Below, one piece after another: positions 34,708 through 44,044 of a stretch of 64,000 bases of DNA. Origin of the DNA: JABDQW01 sp942492025 (GTDB taxonomy: Bacteria; Pseudomonadota; Gammaproteobacteria; SZUA-229); assembly GCA_942492025.1 (NCBI GenBank), contig CALODJ010000012.1:310001-374000 (forward strand), in the 5' to 3' direction. The notes under the pieces were generated by a model. That model ran no database searches. It was not told the origin of the DNA and saw nothing but the letters and a program-made list of their open reading frames with translations. The position numbers and the translations under genes are program-made. Each line of letters opens with the position of its first letter. Position 1 is the first letter of the stretch.

Positions 34708-35370
34708 GTGCAAGAAATCCTCTATTACATTGTTATCGGTGCGCTGCCCGTGCTGCTTGCTATCACCTTGCACGAAGCGGCCCATGGTCTGGTTGCCGAT
34801 AAACTCGGCGATCCGACAGCACGCAAGCTCGGCCGCATCACATTAAATCCGATCAAGCACATCGACCTGCAAGGAACCATCATTATCCCTCTCGTTATGA
34901 TTGTGATGAGCAAGATGCTGCTCGGAACACTCATGGCATTTGGCTGGGCGAAACCGGTACCTGTGGATCCGCGTCATTTCAAGCAGCCACTCCTGGATAT
35001 GGCGCTGGTGGCGCTCGCAGGGCCAGGATCGAATTTTTTCATGGCCAGTTTATGGGCCCTTTTTATCTCGCTCAGCGCGTCCGTGATCAGTGATCAATCG
35101 GTTCTGGATCATTTGATCTTTATGGGGGAAATCGGAATTTTCATCAACGTACTGCTGTTGGTGTTGAATCTGCTGCCGATTCCTCCGCTCGATGGCGGTC
35201 GTGTCGTGGCTGGGCTGCTTCCAAAGGAGATGGCCTTGGTCTACCTGCGTATCGAACCTTATGGCATGTGGATCCTGCTGGCACTCTTATTTACAGGCAT
35301 CCTGGGCCAGGTCATGTGGCCACTGATCGTCACATTCCAGTCTATCATCAGCAAACTATTCATTTTCTAG
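34708..35370 (+). CDS. Site-2 protease family zinc membrane protease (M50)
   Basis: A 220-residue polytopic membrane protein. The zinc motif HEAAH (residues about 22-26) lies in the first helix region (ITLHEAAHGLVADKLGD), and the third ligand, the Asp of LLPIPPLDGGRV, lies in a later helix. No PDZ domain is present, which marks the short site-2-protease-like group rather than RseP. Such enzymes cleave substrates within membranes. It has a GTG start. It is followed 9 bp later by trpS and is usually linked to trpS-scpAB in Gammaproteobacteria, as here. Confidence 0.9.
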   Translation: MQEILYYIVIGALPVLLAITLHEAAHGLVADKLGDPTARKLGRITLNPIKHIDLQGTIIIPLVMIVMSKMLLGTLMAFGWAKPVPVDPRHFKQPLLDMALVALAGPGSNFFMASLWALFISLSASVISDQSVLDHLIFMGEIGIFINVLLLVLNLLPIPPLDGGRVVAGLLPKEMALVYLRIEPYGMWILLALLFTGILGQVMWPLIVTFQSIISKLFIF

Positions 35371-35379
35371 GGAGTCGCT

Positions 35380-36591
35380 TTGAATACTGTTACCCGACAG
35401 CGTGTTCTATCCGGTATGCGGCCTACGGGTCTGTTGCATCTGGGCCACTACCATGGTGTGCTCAAAAACTGGGTCCATTTACAGCACGAGCATGAATGCT
35501 TTTTCTTCGTGGCTGACTGGCATGCGCTGACCACACACTACGAGGATCCGCGCATTATCGAGCAGAGTGTATGGGACATGGTGATCGACTGGCTCGCGGC
35601 CGGTATCAGTCCCGGCGCGGCTAAGATTTTCATTCAGTCGCGTGTTCCTGAGCATGCTGAATTGTACACCCTGTTGTCGATGATCACGCCTCTGGGCTGG
35701 CTCGAACGCGTTCCGACCTATAAAGACCAGCAGGAACAGCTCAAAGAGAAGGACCTGGCGACCTACGGCTTCCTCGGCTATCCATTACTGCAAAGTGCGG
35801 ATATCCTGATCTACAAAGCCGGCCTGGTGCCCGTTGGCGAAGACCAGGTTGCACATGTTGAGCTCACCCGTGAGGTCGCTCGGCGCTTTAATCACCTGTA
35901 CGGGCGTGAGCCCGGTTTCAAGGAGAAGGCGCTGAAGGCCTGCGCCAAGATGGGTAAGAAGAATGCACGTATGTTCAAGGAGTTACGCAAGAAATATCAG
36001 GAAAAGGGTGACCAGGACTCGCTCAATGTCGCTCAGGCACTGCTGGATTCTCAGCAGAATATTTCCATTGGCGATAGAGAACGCCTGTATGGGTACCTCG
36101 AAGGGCAGGGCAAGATCATCCTGCCGGAGCCGCAATCATTGCTGACACCCGCCTCGAAGATGCCTGGACTGGACGGACAGAAAATGTCCAAGTCCTATGC
36201 CAACACCATTGCGCTGCGCGATGATCCCGATGACATCACCCACAAGCTAAGAACCATGCCGACGGATCCAGCGCGGGTCAGGCGCAATGACCCGGGTGAT
36301 CCAGGAAAATGCCCGGTGTGGCAATTCCACCTGATCTATTCCGATGACCATACCCAGGACTGGGTGCAGGTGGGGTGTCGTAACGCCGGCATTGGCTGCG
36401 TAGAATGCAAGCAGCCTATCATCGACAGCGTCCTCAAGGAATTGAAGCCGATACAGGAACGTGCTAGAGAGTATCAGAATGACCTCTCAACGGTGCATTC
36501 CATTATCGATGAAGGTAATGAAGCCGCACGCGAGGTTGCACGTGATACACTTGACGATGTTCGCAAAGCCATGGGTATAGCTTATCTCTAA
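35380..36591 (+). CDS. trpS: Tryptophanyl-tRNA synthetase
   Basis: Class I synthetase charging tRNA-Trp. The HIGH motif appears as MRPTGLLHLGHYHGVLKNW (residues 13-31) and KMSKS as GQKMSKSYANTI. At 403 residues it is the longer bacterial form with an insertion (about residues 185-255; LKACAKMGKKNARMFKELRK). The TTG start has GGGAG 6 nt upstream. The stop codon overlaps the scpA ATG (TAATG), so translation is coupled. Confidence 0.96.
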   Translation: MNTVTRQRVLSGMRPTGLLHLGHYHGVLKNWVHLQHEHECFFFVADWHALTTHYEDPRIIEQSVWDMVIDWLAAGISPGAAKIFIQSRVPEHAELYTLLSMITPLGWLERVPTYKDQQEQLKEKDLATYGFLGYPLLQSADILIYKAGLVPVGEDQVAHVELTREVARRFNHLYGREPGFKEKALKACAKMGKKNARMFKELRKKYQEKGDQDSLNVAQALLDSQQNISIGDRERLYGYLEGQGKIILPEPQSLLTPASKMPGLDGQKMSKSYANTIALRDDPDDITHKLRTMPTDPARVRRNDPGDPGKCPVWQFHLIYSDDHTQDWVQVGCRNAGIGCVECKQPIIDSVLKELKPIQERAREYQNDLSTVHSIIDEGNEAAREVARDTLDDVRKAMGIAYL

Positions 36592-37433
36592 TGACTGATC
36601 AGGAACCGGAACAGCCAGCCGCGCCACACCAGGACGAAATGCCATTTGCACTGGTCGCGGGTGAGCCGCTGACGGTCATACCCAAAGACCTGTATATCCC
36701 GCCTGATGCGCTTGAAGTGATTCTTGAAGCTTTCGAGGGCCCGCTGGATCTGCTGCTCTACCTGATCAAGCGGCAGAACCTCGATATTCTCGATATCCCG
36801 ATCAGGGAAATTACCCTTCAATATGTGCAGTACATCGAAATGATGCAGACCCTGCGCATTGAGATTGCGGCGGAATACCTGGTGATGGCAGCCATGCTCG
36901 CCGAGATCAAATCACGCATGCTGTTGCCACGCCCGACCGAGGAGGAGGATGAGGAAGATCCACGCGCCGAACTGGTCCGCCGCCTGCAGGAATACGAACG
37001 CTTCAAGCAGGCCGCGGAGGATATCGACGAACTACCGCGCATGCATCGTGATATTTACCCGCCATCGACAGAACTGCCCGAACTCCACCAGGATCGGCCG
37101 ATGCCGGAAATCGAGCTGCGTGAACTGTTAATGGCTTTCAAGGACGCGATGTCGCGCGCGGAAATGTATAGCCATCATCAGATAAAGCGTGAGGCCCTGT
37201 CGGTGCGTGAACGTATGAGCAAGGTGCTCGACAGGATCTCGGCGAGCGGTTTCACTGATTACAGAACCCTGTTCACCATCGAAGAGGGGCGCCGCGGTGT
37301 TGTCGTCACCTTGCTGGCCATTCTGGAACTGGTGAAAGAACAACTGATTGATATGGTGCAATCGGAACCGTTCTCGCCGATACATATCAAGGCTGCCAGT
37401 GGTAGCCAGGCCGACGTGCCAACAGACGATTAA
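36591..37433 (+). CDS. scpA: Segregation and condensation protein A
   Basis: Kleisin subunit bridging the Smc head domains in the Smc-ScpAB condensin. The conserved FEGPLDLLLYLIKRQNLDILDIPI (residues 49-72) binds the Smc neck, EYLVMAAMLAEIKSRMLLP follows, and FTIEEGRRGVVVTLLAILELVKEQL forms the C-terminal winged helix. About 40 extra N-terminal residues precede the core. Coupled to trpS, followed at 20 bp by scpB. The Smc partner is in the same window at 53988-57503. Confidence 0.96.
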   Translation: MTDQEPEQPAAPHQDEMPFALVAGEPLTVIPKDLYIPPDALEVILEAFEGPLDLLLYLIKRQNLDILDIPIREITLQYVQYIEMMQTLRIEIAAEYLVMAAMLAEIKSRMLLPRPTEEEDEEDPRAELVRRLQEYERFKQAAEDIDELPRMHRDIYPPSTELPELHQDRPMPEIELRELLMAFKDAMSRAEMYSHHQIKREALSVRERMSKVLDRISASGFTDYRTLFTIEEGRRGVVVTLLAILELVKEQLIDMVQSEPFSPIHIKAASGSQADVPTDD

Positions 37434-37453
37434 TCGCCAAAAGAGGATTGATT

Positions 37454-38371
37454 ATGGAACAACAACAATTAAAAAATATAATCGAAGCCGTCTTGATGTC
37501 TGCCGAGAAGCCGCTCAAGCTTAGTCAGATAGAAGCCCTGTTTGCGGGCGATGTCGATATGCCTTCACGTAACGAAATTCGTCAATGCCTGCAGCAGCTC
37601 GCAGAGGATTATCAGCAACGCGGCTTCGAGCTCAAGGAAGTCGCCAGCGGTTTTCGTATCCAGGTCGGTCAGGATTATGCCGAGTGGGTAGGGCGCCTGT
37701 GGGAAGAAAAACCCGCGCGTTACACCCGAGCACTGCTCGAAACGCTGGCCTTGATCGCCTACCGCCAGCCGATTACGCGGGGTGGAATCGAGGAGATCCG
37801 CGGTGTCAGCGTCAGTTCCAGTATCATCAAGACCTTGCAGGAGCGCGAATGGATCAAAGTGCTGGGCCATAAAGATGTGCCGGGTAAACCAGCGCTGTAT
37901 GGCACTTCCAAAGAGTTTCTGGATTACTTTAACCTGAAGTCACTGGAAGAGCTGCCAACACTGGCCGAGCTAAAGGACCTGGATCAGATACATCAGGAGC
38001 TCGATCTTGATATCGATAACACCGCAGCGCCGGATGAGCGCCCTGAAAATGATGCAGAAAGTAGCGGGGCCGTGCCCGTTGATGACACAACCGCGGATGA
38101 CAGCCAAGCGCAGTCGGAGGCTTCACTGACGGATGATGCACGTACAGGTGAACAGGTAGCTGACGCTGAAACAGAGCCGGCCGCTGAGCATGCTGATGGT
38201 GCAGAAGCGGAATCAGACATTGAGAACGCAACGGATACGAGCGCCGAGCCAGAGGCTGAGCGGGCTGACGATGATAAGACTGGACCGCGAGCATTGGCAG
38301 CGGTTGTTGCCGAGAACATCGAACAAGATCCGGATGAATCAGAACCGCAGCCGCAGTCTGCCGCTCGTTAG
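37454..38371 (+). CDS. scpB: Segregation and condensation protein B, with acidic tail
   Basis: Winged-helix dimer that stabilises ScpA on Smc. The N-terminal half is typical: IIEAVLMSAEKPLKLSQIEALF, then ETLALIAYRQPITRGGIEEIRGVSVSSSIIKTLQEREWI and GKPALYGTSKEFLDYFNLKSLEELP (residues 95-175). The last 115 residues are a low-complexity, strongly acidic Ala/Asp/Glu-rich tail of unknown role. The ATG at 37454 is preferred over a TTG at 37448 (GAGG upstream). The TAG stop is part of a family 2 repeat (38369-38389). Confidence 0.95.
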   Translation: MEQQQLKNIIEAVLMSAEKPLKLSQIEALFAGDVDMPSRNEIRQCLQQLAEDYQQRGFELKEVASGFRIQVGQDYAEWVGRLWEEKPARYTRALLETLALIAYRQPITRGGIEEIRGVSVSSSIIKTLQEREWIKVLGHKDVPGKPALYGTSKEFLDYFNLKSLEELPTLAELKDLDQIHQELDLDIDNTAAPDERPENDAESSGAVPVDDTTADDSQAQSEASLTDDARTGEQVADAETEPAAEHADGAEAESDIENATDTSAEPEAERADDDKTGPRALAAVVAENIEQDPDESEPQPQSAAR

Positions 38372-38389
38372 CCTGCAATATGCGGGCTA
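38369..38389. repeat. Family 2 hairpin at the scpB stop codon
   Basis: TAGCCTGCAATATGCGGGCTA is a near-perfect palindrome (one mismatch in nine pairs, three-base centre). Its first triplet is the scpB stop. Same end sequence as the element at 57501-57581. Confidence 0.75.
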
Positions 38390-38422
38390 GCGCAACTGTT
38401 TTGTGATGCAGTTTAATCACTG

Positions 38423-39289
38423 ATGCCAGGACAGCGCATCCAGAAAGTCCTGTCACGCATGGGTTTTGGTTCGCGTCGTGAAATCGAGCGCTGGATCGAA
38501 CAGGGTCGAATCCAGGTCAATGGCAAACCCTGTGCCCTCGGCGAAACGGTTGATCCCGGTGACTGGATCCATGTCGACGGCAAGCGCATCATCGTGCGAG
38601 AAGCCGAACAGGCAAAAACCCGGGTCATCATGTACCACAAACCCGTCGGCGAGGTGTGTACACGCAATGATCCGGAGGGCCGCCCCACCGTTTTTGATCA
38701 TCTTCCCAAGGCCGGGCGTGCGCGCTGGATCAGTATCGGCCGTCTCGATATCAATACCAGCGGATTACTGCTGTTCACGACGAACGGCGAACTGGCCAAC
38801 CGCCTGATGCATCCTTCCCAGCAAATAGAGCGCGAGTACGCGGTACGTGTAAATGGCGAGGTGAGCAGGGACACCCTCAGACAACTGACGACTGAAGTCA
38901 CGCTGGAGGACGGTCCGGCGCATTTCGATGACATTCAGGATGGCGGTGGAGAAGGCTATAACCACTGGTACTATGTTGTGATCAGGGAAGGGCGCAAGCG
39001 AGAGGTCAGACGCCTGTGGGAGGCCTTCGACATTCGCGTCAGCCGTTTGATACGTGTCCGCTACGGGTCTATTATTTTACCCAGGAGTCTGCGCAAGGGG
39101 CGTGCCAAGGAGCTGGACGAAGACACCACCAGACAACTGGGCGAGTCTGTTGGTCTCGAGCTGATGGTTAAATCCAAGCCTGCTGTGAGTAAAGCCGCAA
39201 GACCGGCGCGCGGCAAACTGCAGGTTACAACGGCGAAAAAAAGAGTGGCCAAAAAGCAACGTAGAGCGGTGAAAAAGAGAACCCGTTGA
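38423..39289 (+). CDS. rluB: 23S rRNA pseudouridine synthase RluB
   Basis: Forms pseudouridine in 23S rRNA (U2605 in E. coli). The S4 RNA-binding domain (residues 3-60; RIQKVLSRMGFGSRREIERW) is followed by the catalytic domain with the active-site Asp109 in ISIGRLDINTSGLL, and RKREVRRLWEAF. The C-terminus (about 255-288) is a very basic Lys/Arg tail, as in RluB from many species. Fourth gene of the trpS-scpA-scpB-rluB block, the usual order. Confidence 0.95.
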   Translation: MPGQRIQKVLSRMGFGSRREIERWIEQGRIQVNGKPCALGETVDPGDWIHVDGKRIIVREAEQAKTRVIMYHKPVGEVCTRNDPEGRPTVFDHLPKAGRARWISIGRLDINTSGLLLFTTNGELANRLMHPSQQIEREYAVRVNGEVSRDTLRQLTTEVTLEDGPAHFDDIQDGGGEGYNHWYYVVIREGRKREVRRLWEAFDIRVSRLIRVRYGSIILPRSLRKGRAKELDEDTTRQLGESVGLELMVKSKPAVSKAARPARGKLQVTTAKKRVAKKQRRAVKKRTR

Positions 39290-39493
39290 TTTAATCAGGG
39301 TCAAAACAGCATATCGAACAACTTTGGGCATAACATGCAGGACAGTGATCCTCATTACCACAGGCTGCCGCAACACAGGCGAACGTTAGGCACTGGCGGT
39401 GCGTCCTGTCTGGCTCTATACACAAGCTGAAGTGGCATCATGTCGGGAAATCGAAAACCTTCGTGTAATTTGCAGACCGTTCAAGAGGTGGCT

Positions 39494-40537
39494 ATGGAAC
39501 AGCTGAGATTTACCGCTTCGATTATGCTGTGTACGATCGTGCTGCTATCGCCGCGTGCATACGCGGCGGGTGAAAATGAACTGAGCCCGGCATTGGTCAA
39601 TCCCGGTTACGAAGAACAGCCCGAATGGTTCAAGGTATCCTTTCTTGATCTGTTCGAGGATATCGCTGAAGCCGCTGCTGAGGACAAGCGCCTGATGGTG
39701 TACTTCTTTCAGGACGGCTGTCCGTACTGCAAAAAACTGCTTGAAGACAATTTCGGCCAGCGTGAAATAAGCGATAAAACCCGCCAGTACTTTGATGTGG
39801 TCACACTCAATATCTGGGGGGACCGTGAAGTCACGGTGGGTGACAAGGTCATGAAGGAAAAAGAACTGGCCGCTGCGCTCAAGGTGCAGTACACACCGAC
39901 GTTGATATTTTTCAATGAAAATAACAAGGCTGTCTACCGGGCTAATGGTTATTATCCGCCGGAAAAATTTGCTGTTGTACTCGATTATGTCGGGCAGAAA
40001 AAGGAAAGCAAAATCAGCTTTCAGGACTATCTGGCACAGGTGGATCCGCAACCGGCTTCGGGCAAGCTGCACACCGAAGTCAGCACTGTCCAATCAACCA
40101 GCAACCTGCACGCTGCACTCGAGCCGGACAAATACCTGCTGGTGATATTCGGGCAGAAACAGTGCGCGACCTGTGATGAACTGCACCTCGATATCCTGCA
40201 ACGCAAGGAGAGCAAGGAACTGCTCGAGCGCATGAACGTCGCGGTCGTTGATTTATGGTCCGATCAGAAGATCGTAATACCGGCTGGCGGCGAGCTGAAA
40301 ATAGCCGACTGGGCGAAGAAACTCGATATTCAATACGCACCCAGTCTGGTCTACTTCAACGACAAGGGCGAAGAAGTGTTTCGCTCTGATGCCTATCTGA
40401 AGGCATTCCATGTGCAGTCGGTGATGGATTATGTGACGACTGCTGCATACAAGCAGCAGCCAAATTTCCAGCGTTACATCGATACCCGCGCCGATCGCCT
40501 GCGAGCGCAGGGGATAGAGGTTAATTTAATGGATTGA
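39494..40537 (+). CDS. Exported protein with two thioredoxin-like domains
   Basis: 347 residues: a signal peptide (MEQLRFTASIMLCTIVLLSP, cut near AYA), then a first thioredoxin_7-type domain with CPYC (Cys76, Cys79) and cis-Pro in YTPTLIFF, and a second with CATC (Cys224, Cys227) and YAPSLVYF. The duplicated layout resembles SoxW-like or DsbC-like periplasmic thiol proteins. The ATG at 39494 is chosen because AAGAGGTG lies upstream and the signal peptide begins there. No sox gene is adjacent, so the electron partner is unknown. Confidence 0.85.
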   Translation: MEQLRFTASIMLCTIVLLSPRAYAAGENELSPALVNPGYEEQPEWFKVSFLDLFEDIAEAAAEDKRLMVYFFQDGCPYCKKLLEDNFGQREISDKTRQYFDVVTLNIWGDREVTVGDKVMKEKELAAALKVQYTPTLIFFNENNKAVYRANGYYPPEKFAVVLDYVGQKKESKISFQDYLAQVDPQPASGKLHTEVSTVQSTSNLHAALEPDKYLLVIFGQKQCATCDELHLDILQRKESKELLERMNVAVVDLWSDQKIVIPAGGELKIADWAKKLDIQYAPSLVYFNDKGEEVFRSDAYLKAFHVQSVMDYVTTAAYKQQPNFQRYIDTRADRLRAQGIEVNLMD

Positions 40538-40743
40538 ACTTGGCTTTCACCACAAAGGCGCAAAGGACGCGAAGAGTAATAGTGTTGAAGTGCCCATCTT
40601 AAGCACATGCATGATGTCATTTATATTTTGGCCATAATAGTATGCTTATTTTGTGAAATGCGTTCATTGTTTATTGTTAGATAAAATCTCCGTCGCATCC
40701 ATTGGATCTTTTAGGTTTAAATTTTTTCAAACCAGTGACGGGC

Positions 40744-40804
40744 TATAGGGTGCGTCGTGCGCACGGCGCACCCTGCGGTTTGTCCATGCAGCTGTCAGTT
40801 AACT
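40744..40804. repeat. GTGCGC palindromic repeat, copy C (inverted, partial)
   Basis: A compact core ATAGGGTGCGTCGTGCGCAC followed by GGCGCACCCTGC, and then CCATGCAGCTGTCAGTTAAC, the reverse complement of the left end of copies A and B. This copy is inverted relative to those and lacks the loop. It lies between the thioredoxin-like gene and yciK, within a 340-bp non-coding gap. Confidence 0.75.
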
Positions 40805-40880
40805 TAAGTCGCTTTTGGAATGAATGTTTTTACTCAGCGCCTCTGTGGTATATCCCACCAGACAGGCCGTTTTTAATTGC

Positions 40881-41615
40881 TCATTTTTCGTCTTTCATTA
40901 AATCAAATATCTTTCCTGTTTCGGTGACTTCACCGCTCAACAGATAGACAAACATGTCGGTGATTTCCTCCGGGCTGGGTAATTGACGCTTATCTTCTGC
41001 CGGAAAGGCCAGGGCTCTGAAACGTGTGCGTATCGGCCCCGGAATCACTGCATTGACCGGGATATCCTTTGATTCGAGTTCGTCGGCGAGAATATGCATC
41101 AATGACAACTGACCGGCCTTGGCCGCCCCATAGGCGCCCCAGTAGGCGCTGATCTTGTCGTCAGCAGTGAACACGATACGCGCGGATGACGATTTTCTCA
41201 ATAGCGGTATGCAGGCTTTTGACAGCATAAACGGAGCGTTCAGGTTGATTTGCATAACCTTGTACCACAGCTCGATATCGTATATTTCGATAGGCGTGGA
41301 CGCACCGAGCCAGCCGGCGTTGTTCAGTAGTCCATCAAGTCGGCCGAATTCCTTGTCGATGTTGTCGTGCAGGTCATTGTAATCGGCGGGTGTGGCGCCT
41401 TCCAGATCCAGCGGATAGATCGCCGGTTCTGGCCAGCCATTTTGTTTGATTTCATCATAAACCTGTTCAAGCTTGTGAACGGTACGGCCGAGCAGGATGA
41501 TCGTAGCACCATGCCTGGCGCAGGCGAGAGCTGTGGCTTTGCCTATGCCATCGCCAGCACCGGTTATCAGGATTATCCTGCGATCAAGTCTTATCGTGTC
41601 AGTATCGGGTATCAT
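40881..41615 (-). CDS. yciK: YciK-type short-chain dehydrogenase/reductase
   Basis: Classical SDR of about 245 residues. The NAD(P) loop is ILITGAGDGIGKATALA, the NNAG motif is LLNNAGWLG, and the catalytic Tyr-Lys pair is in YWGAYGAAKAGQLSL. The middle FMLSKACIPLLRKSSSARIVF resembles YciK. The ATG at 41615 removes a poorly conserved extension. Substrate unknown. It is divergent from mnmC with a 52-bp gap that must hold both promoters. Confidence 0.88.
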   Translation of the reverse strand: MIPDTDTIRLDRRIILITGAGDGIGKATALACARHGATIILLGRTVHKLEQVYDEIKQNGWPEPAIYPLDLEGATPADYNDLHDNIDKEFGRLDGLLNNAGWLGASTPIEIYDIELWYKVMQINLNAPFMLSKACIPLLRKSSSARIVFTADDKISAYWGAYGAAKAGQLSLMHILADELESKDIPVNAVIPGPIRTRFRALAFPAEDKRQLPSPEEITDMFVYLLSGEVTETGKIFDLMKDEK

Positions 41616-41667
41616 GGGATGAATAACTGCAGTGTTGTGCCAGGACGGTATCAATGGGTTGGCTATT

Positions 41668-43602
41668 ATGAAGTATGCACAAATAGAATGGAATAACGGC
41701 ACGCCGTACAGCCCTGGATTCGGTGATGTCTATTTTTCCGAAAGCAGCGGCGTCGACGAAAGCCTGCATGTTTTTTTACAGCAGAACCAGCTGCCGAAAC
41801 GCTGGCAGCAGGCCGAGCGTTTTGTGATTGCAGAAACCGGTTTTGGTACCGGGCTGAACTTCATCGTCACGATGAAAATGTGGTTGCAGTCGGTAGCGGA
41901 GCCAGCCTGCCTTCATTTCATCTCGATCGAGAAACATCCGGTATCGCCGCAGGATATGTTGCGTCTGGCAGAACAATGGCCCGAACTCGAACCCTACTAT
42001 GCCGAGCTCATACAGCATTATCCGCCACCGCTACCGGGTATGCACCTGCTCGAACTCGCCGGTGGTAGAGTCAAACTGCACTTGATATTTGATGACATCG
42101 AACAGGCACTCGAGCAGATCAGTCTCCAGGTGGATGCATGGTACCTGGACGGGTTTGCGCCAGCGCGCAATCCTGCCATGTGGACTGATCGGGTGTTCGA
42201 GCTTATCGCGCGTTACACCCTCGTGGGCGGCAGTTTTGCGACCTATACCGCATCCGGCGCCGTTCGCCGTGGCCTGACACAGGCGGGATTTGTGGTGAAG
42301 AAAGGCGAGGGTTTTGGACGCAAGCGCGACATGCTCAGCGGCTTTATTTTTGAACAGCGGTGCTATCGGGTCGATCGGCCCTGGTTCAGTCTGCCGGATT
42401 TTGCATGTCGCGAGAAACACGTGGTGATCGTAGGGGCCGGGCTCGCCGGGTTGTCTACGGCATGGGCGCTGGTCAAGCGTGGCTGGAAAATAACCGTGCT
42501 CGACAGACATGCCGATATCGCCGGGGGAGCGTCAGGAAATCCTGCCGGTTTACTGATGCCAAGAATCTCACAACACCCGAGCCTAGATTCACGCTTTTAT
42601 CTCAATGCTTTTGTGTATGCGGTGCAGTGTCTTGATCGTCTACAATCGACCACGAATGATCAATTCTGGTTTAAAACCGGTAGCCTGCTCGTTGAAGATG
42701 CGGAAAAATTGCAGACGATGTGTGGGTCTCATCAGTTCCCAGGCGATTTCATCCGTTACATCAACAGGGATAATGCGAAATGTGTTTCCGGTGTTGAACT
42801 GAACAGGGACACGTTGTCACTGGTCGATGCCGGTTGGGTCAAGGTTAAGCGGCTTTGTGAGGCTCTCAGGCGAGTGTGTGGTGATGCCCTGACATACACG
42901 CAAACGGCGGTCACGGACATCCGATTCAACCAGGGTACGTGGGAGATTATCGATCGGGAAAATGGCACCGTGTTAGAAGCTGAATGTGTTGTCATTGCTA
43001 ACGGCGCCGGAGCCAAACAGTTCACCTCGCTGCGCTGGCTGCCGGTCGAATCTGTTCGCGGCCAGTTGACCGTAGCCGCACAAACTGCAGCTAGTGGTCA
43101 CATTAAATGCGCTATCAATGCCGGGCGTTATATCACACCGGCGCACCGGGGCAGGCATGTAGTGGGTGCAAGCTACAGCGCGGGTGATGAATCAAAGGGG
43201 CTGTCAGCAACAGAACAGCAGGATAATATTGACGGGATCAATGATCTGGTGCCGGCACTGCTCGACGATCAGAATCAACCGGCGGGCAGGGTGGCTGTCC
43301 GTGCAGTATCCAGGGACAGAGTGCCTGTAGCTGGCTGTGTGCCCGACAGAGAAGCGTTCGAAAACGATTATCATGACCTGTATCATGGCAAGCCTTCAAG
43401 ACACTATCCTGCCGGCACGTACCTGCCCCGTTTGTATGTAACGACAGCACATGGCTCAAGAGGACTCAGCAGTTGCTTTATAGTCGGTGAATTGATTGCA
43501 TCGATGATATGCCAGGAGCCCATGCCCGTAGGTAAGGATGTTGTCGATTATCTTAACCCGGGACGTTTTGTCATCAGACAGCTGAAGCGGGCGCGTGCCT
43601 GA
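41668..43602 (+). CDS. mnmC: Bifunctional tRNA mnm5s2U34 modification enzyme MnmC
   Basis: Completes the mnm5 group on U34 of several tRNAs. The N-terminal half is a SAM methyltransferase (FVIAETGFGTGLNFIV, WYLDGFAPARNPAMWT), corresponding to MnmD. The C-terminal half is a FAD-dependent oxidase (VVIVGAGLAGLSTAWALVKR, GGASGNPAGLLMPR), which cleaves cmnm5U. The ATG at 41668 gives 644 residues, the usual length for the fused form. Both domains look intact. Confidence 0.96.
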   Translation: MKYAQIEWNNGTPYSPGFGDVYFSESSGVDESLHVFLQQNQLPKRWQQAERFVIAETGFGTGLNFIVTMKMWLQSVAEPACLHFISIEKHPVSPQDMLRLAEQWPELEPYYAELIQHYPPPLPGMHLLELAGGRVKLHLIFDDIEQALEQISLQVDAWYLDGFAPARNPAMWTDRVFELIARYTLVGGSFATYTASGAVRRGLTQAGFVVKKGEGFGRKRDMLSGFIFEQRCYRVDRPWFSLPDFACREKHVVIVGAGLAGLSTAWALVKRGWKITVLDRHADIAGGASGNPAGLLMPRISQHPSLDSRFYLNAFVYAVQCLDRLQSTTNDQFWFKTGSLLVEDAEKLQTMCGSHQFPGDFIRYINRDNAKCVSGVELNRDTLSLVDAGWVKVKRLCEALRRVCGDALTYTQTAVTDIRFNQGTWEIIDRENGTVLEAECVVIANGAGAKQFTSLRWLPVESVRGQLTVAAQTAASGHIKCAINAGRYITPAHRGRHVVGASYSAGDESKGLSATEQQDNIDGINDLVPALLDDQNQPAGRVAVRAVSRDRVPVAGCVPDREAFENDYHDLYHGKPSRHYPAGTYLPRLYVTTAHGSRGLSSCFIVGELIASMICQEPMPVGKDVVDYLNPGRFVIRQLKRARA

Positions 43603-44044
43603 CCCTGAGCGTTGGCACATGGAGATGGTTCAAGGCAAAACTGGCCCGCATTGTCAAGGCCCCTTCCATGTTTCTGCGTGCGAAGTTAATGTTGAACTTC
43701 CACAAACGATCGACCTCGAAAAATTATGGTCACTGATCAGGCTTGGACGGCCACGCTGATTACTGGCACACTAGCCATTTTGGCGAGAAATGCGGTTTAG
43801 TGAGGTAGGGTGCGCCGTGCGCACCGAAATCAGTACAAAGCTGCAAAGTGGTGCGCATGGCGCACCCTGCGAGGCATACGCGAAGCGTTACAAAAGCGTT
43901 CGTGGCATACGAATGTCAGAGCGTCGAGGCAAATCCTGGCGAGTTTGGTATTATGCCTAACACTTTAGGTTTCTAAGAAGGGAACTACAGCATGTCCGGG
44001 TCTCGATTCATCAGCTAATACGACCATTAACACTGTATAAAAAC
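43603..44044. other. Non-coding stretch between mnmC and pentapeptide gene
   Basis: About 440 bp. It contains a 46-codon frame (43619-43759) with no recognised family, a lone family 2 end GAGAAATGCGGTTTA (43785-43799) and GTGCGC repeat copy D. The rest is featureless. Confidence 0.5.
43805..43870. repeat. GTGCGC palindromic repeat, copy D
   Basis: GTAGGGTGCGCCGTGCGCAC opens and GGTGCGCATGGCGCACCCTG closes an inverted repeat with a loop containing GAAATCAGTACAA. The loop matches copy E at 46535-46610, so D and E form a subgroup distinct from A and B. Confidence 0.85.

Noticed and set aside
43619..43759. 46-codon frame after mnmC
   Set aside because: Reads somewhat like a protein but has no clear ribosome-binding site, no family and lies in repeat-rich DNA.
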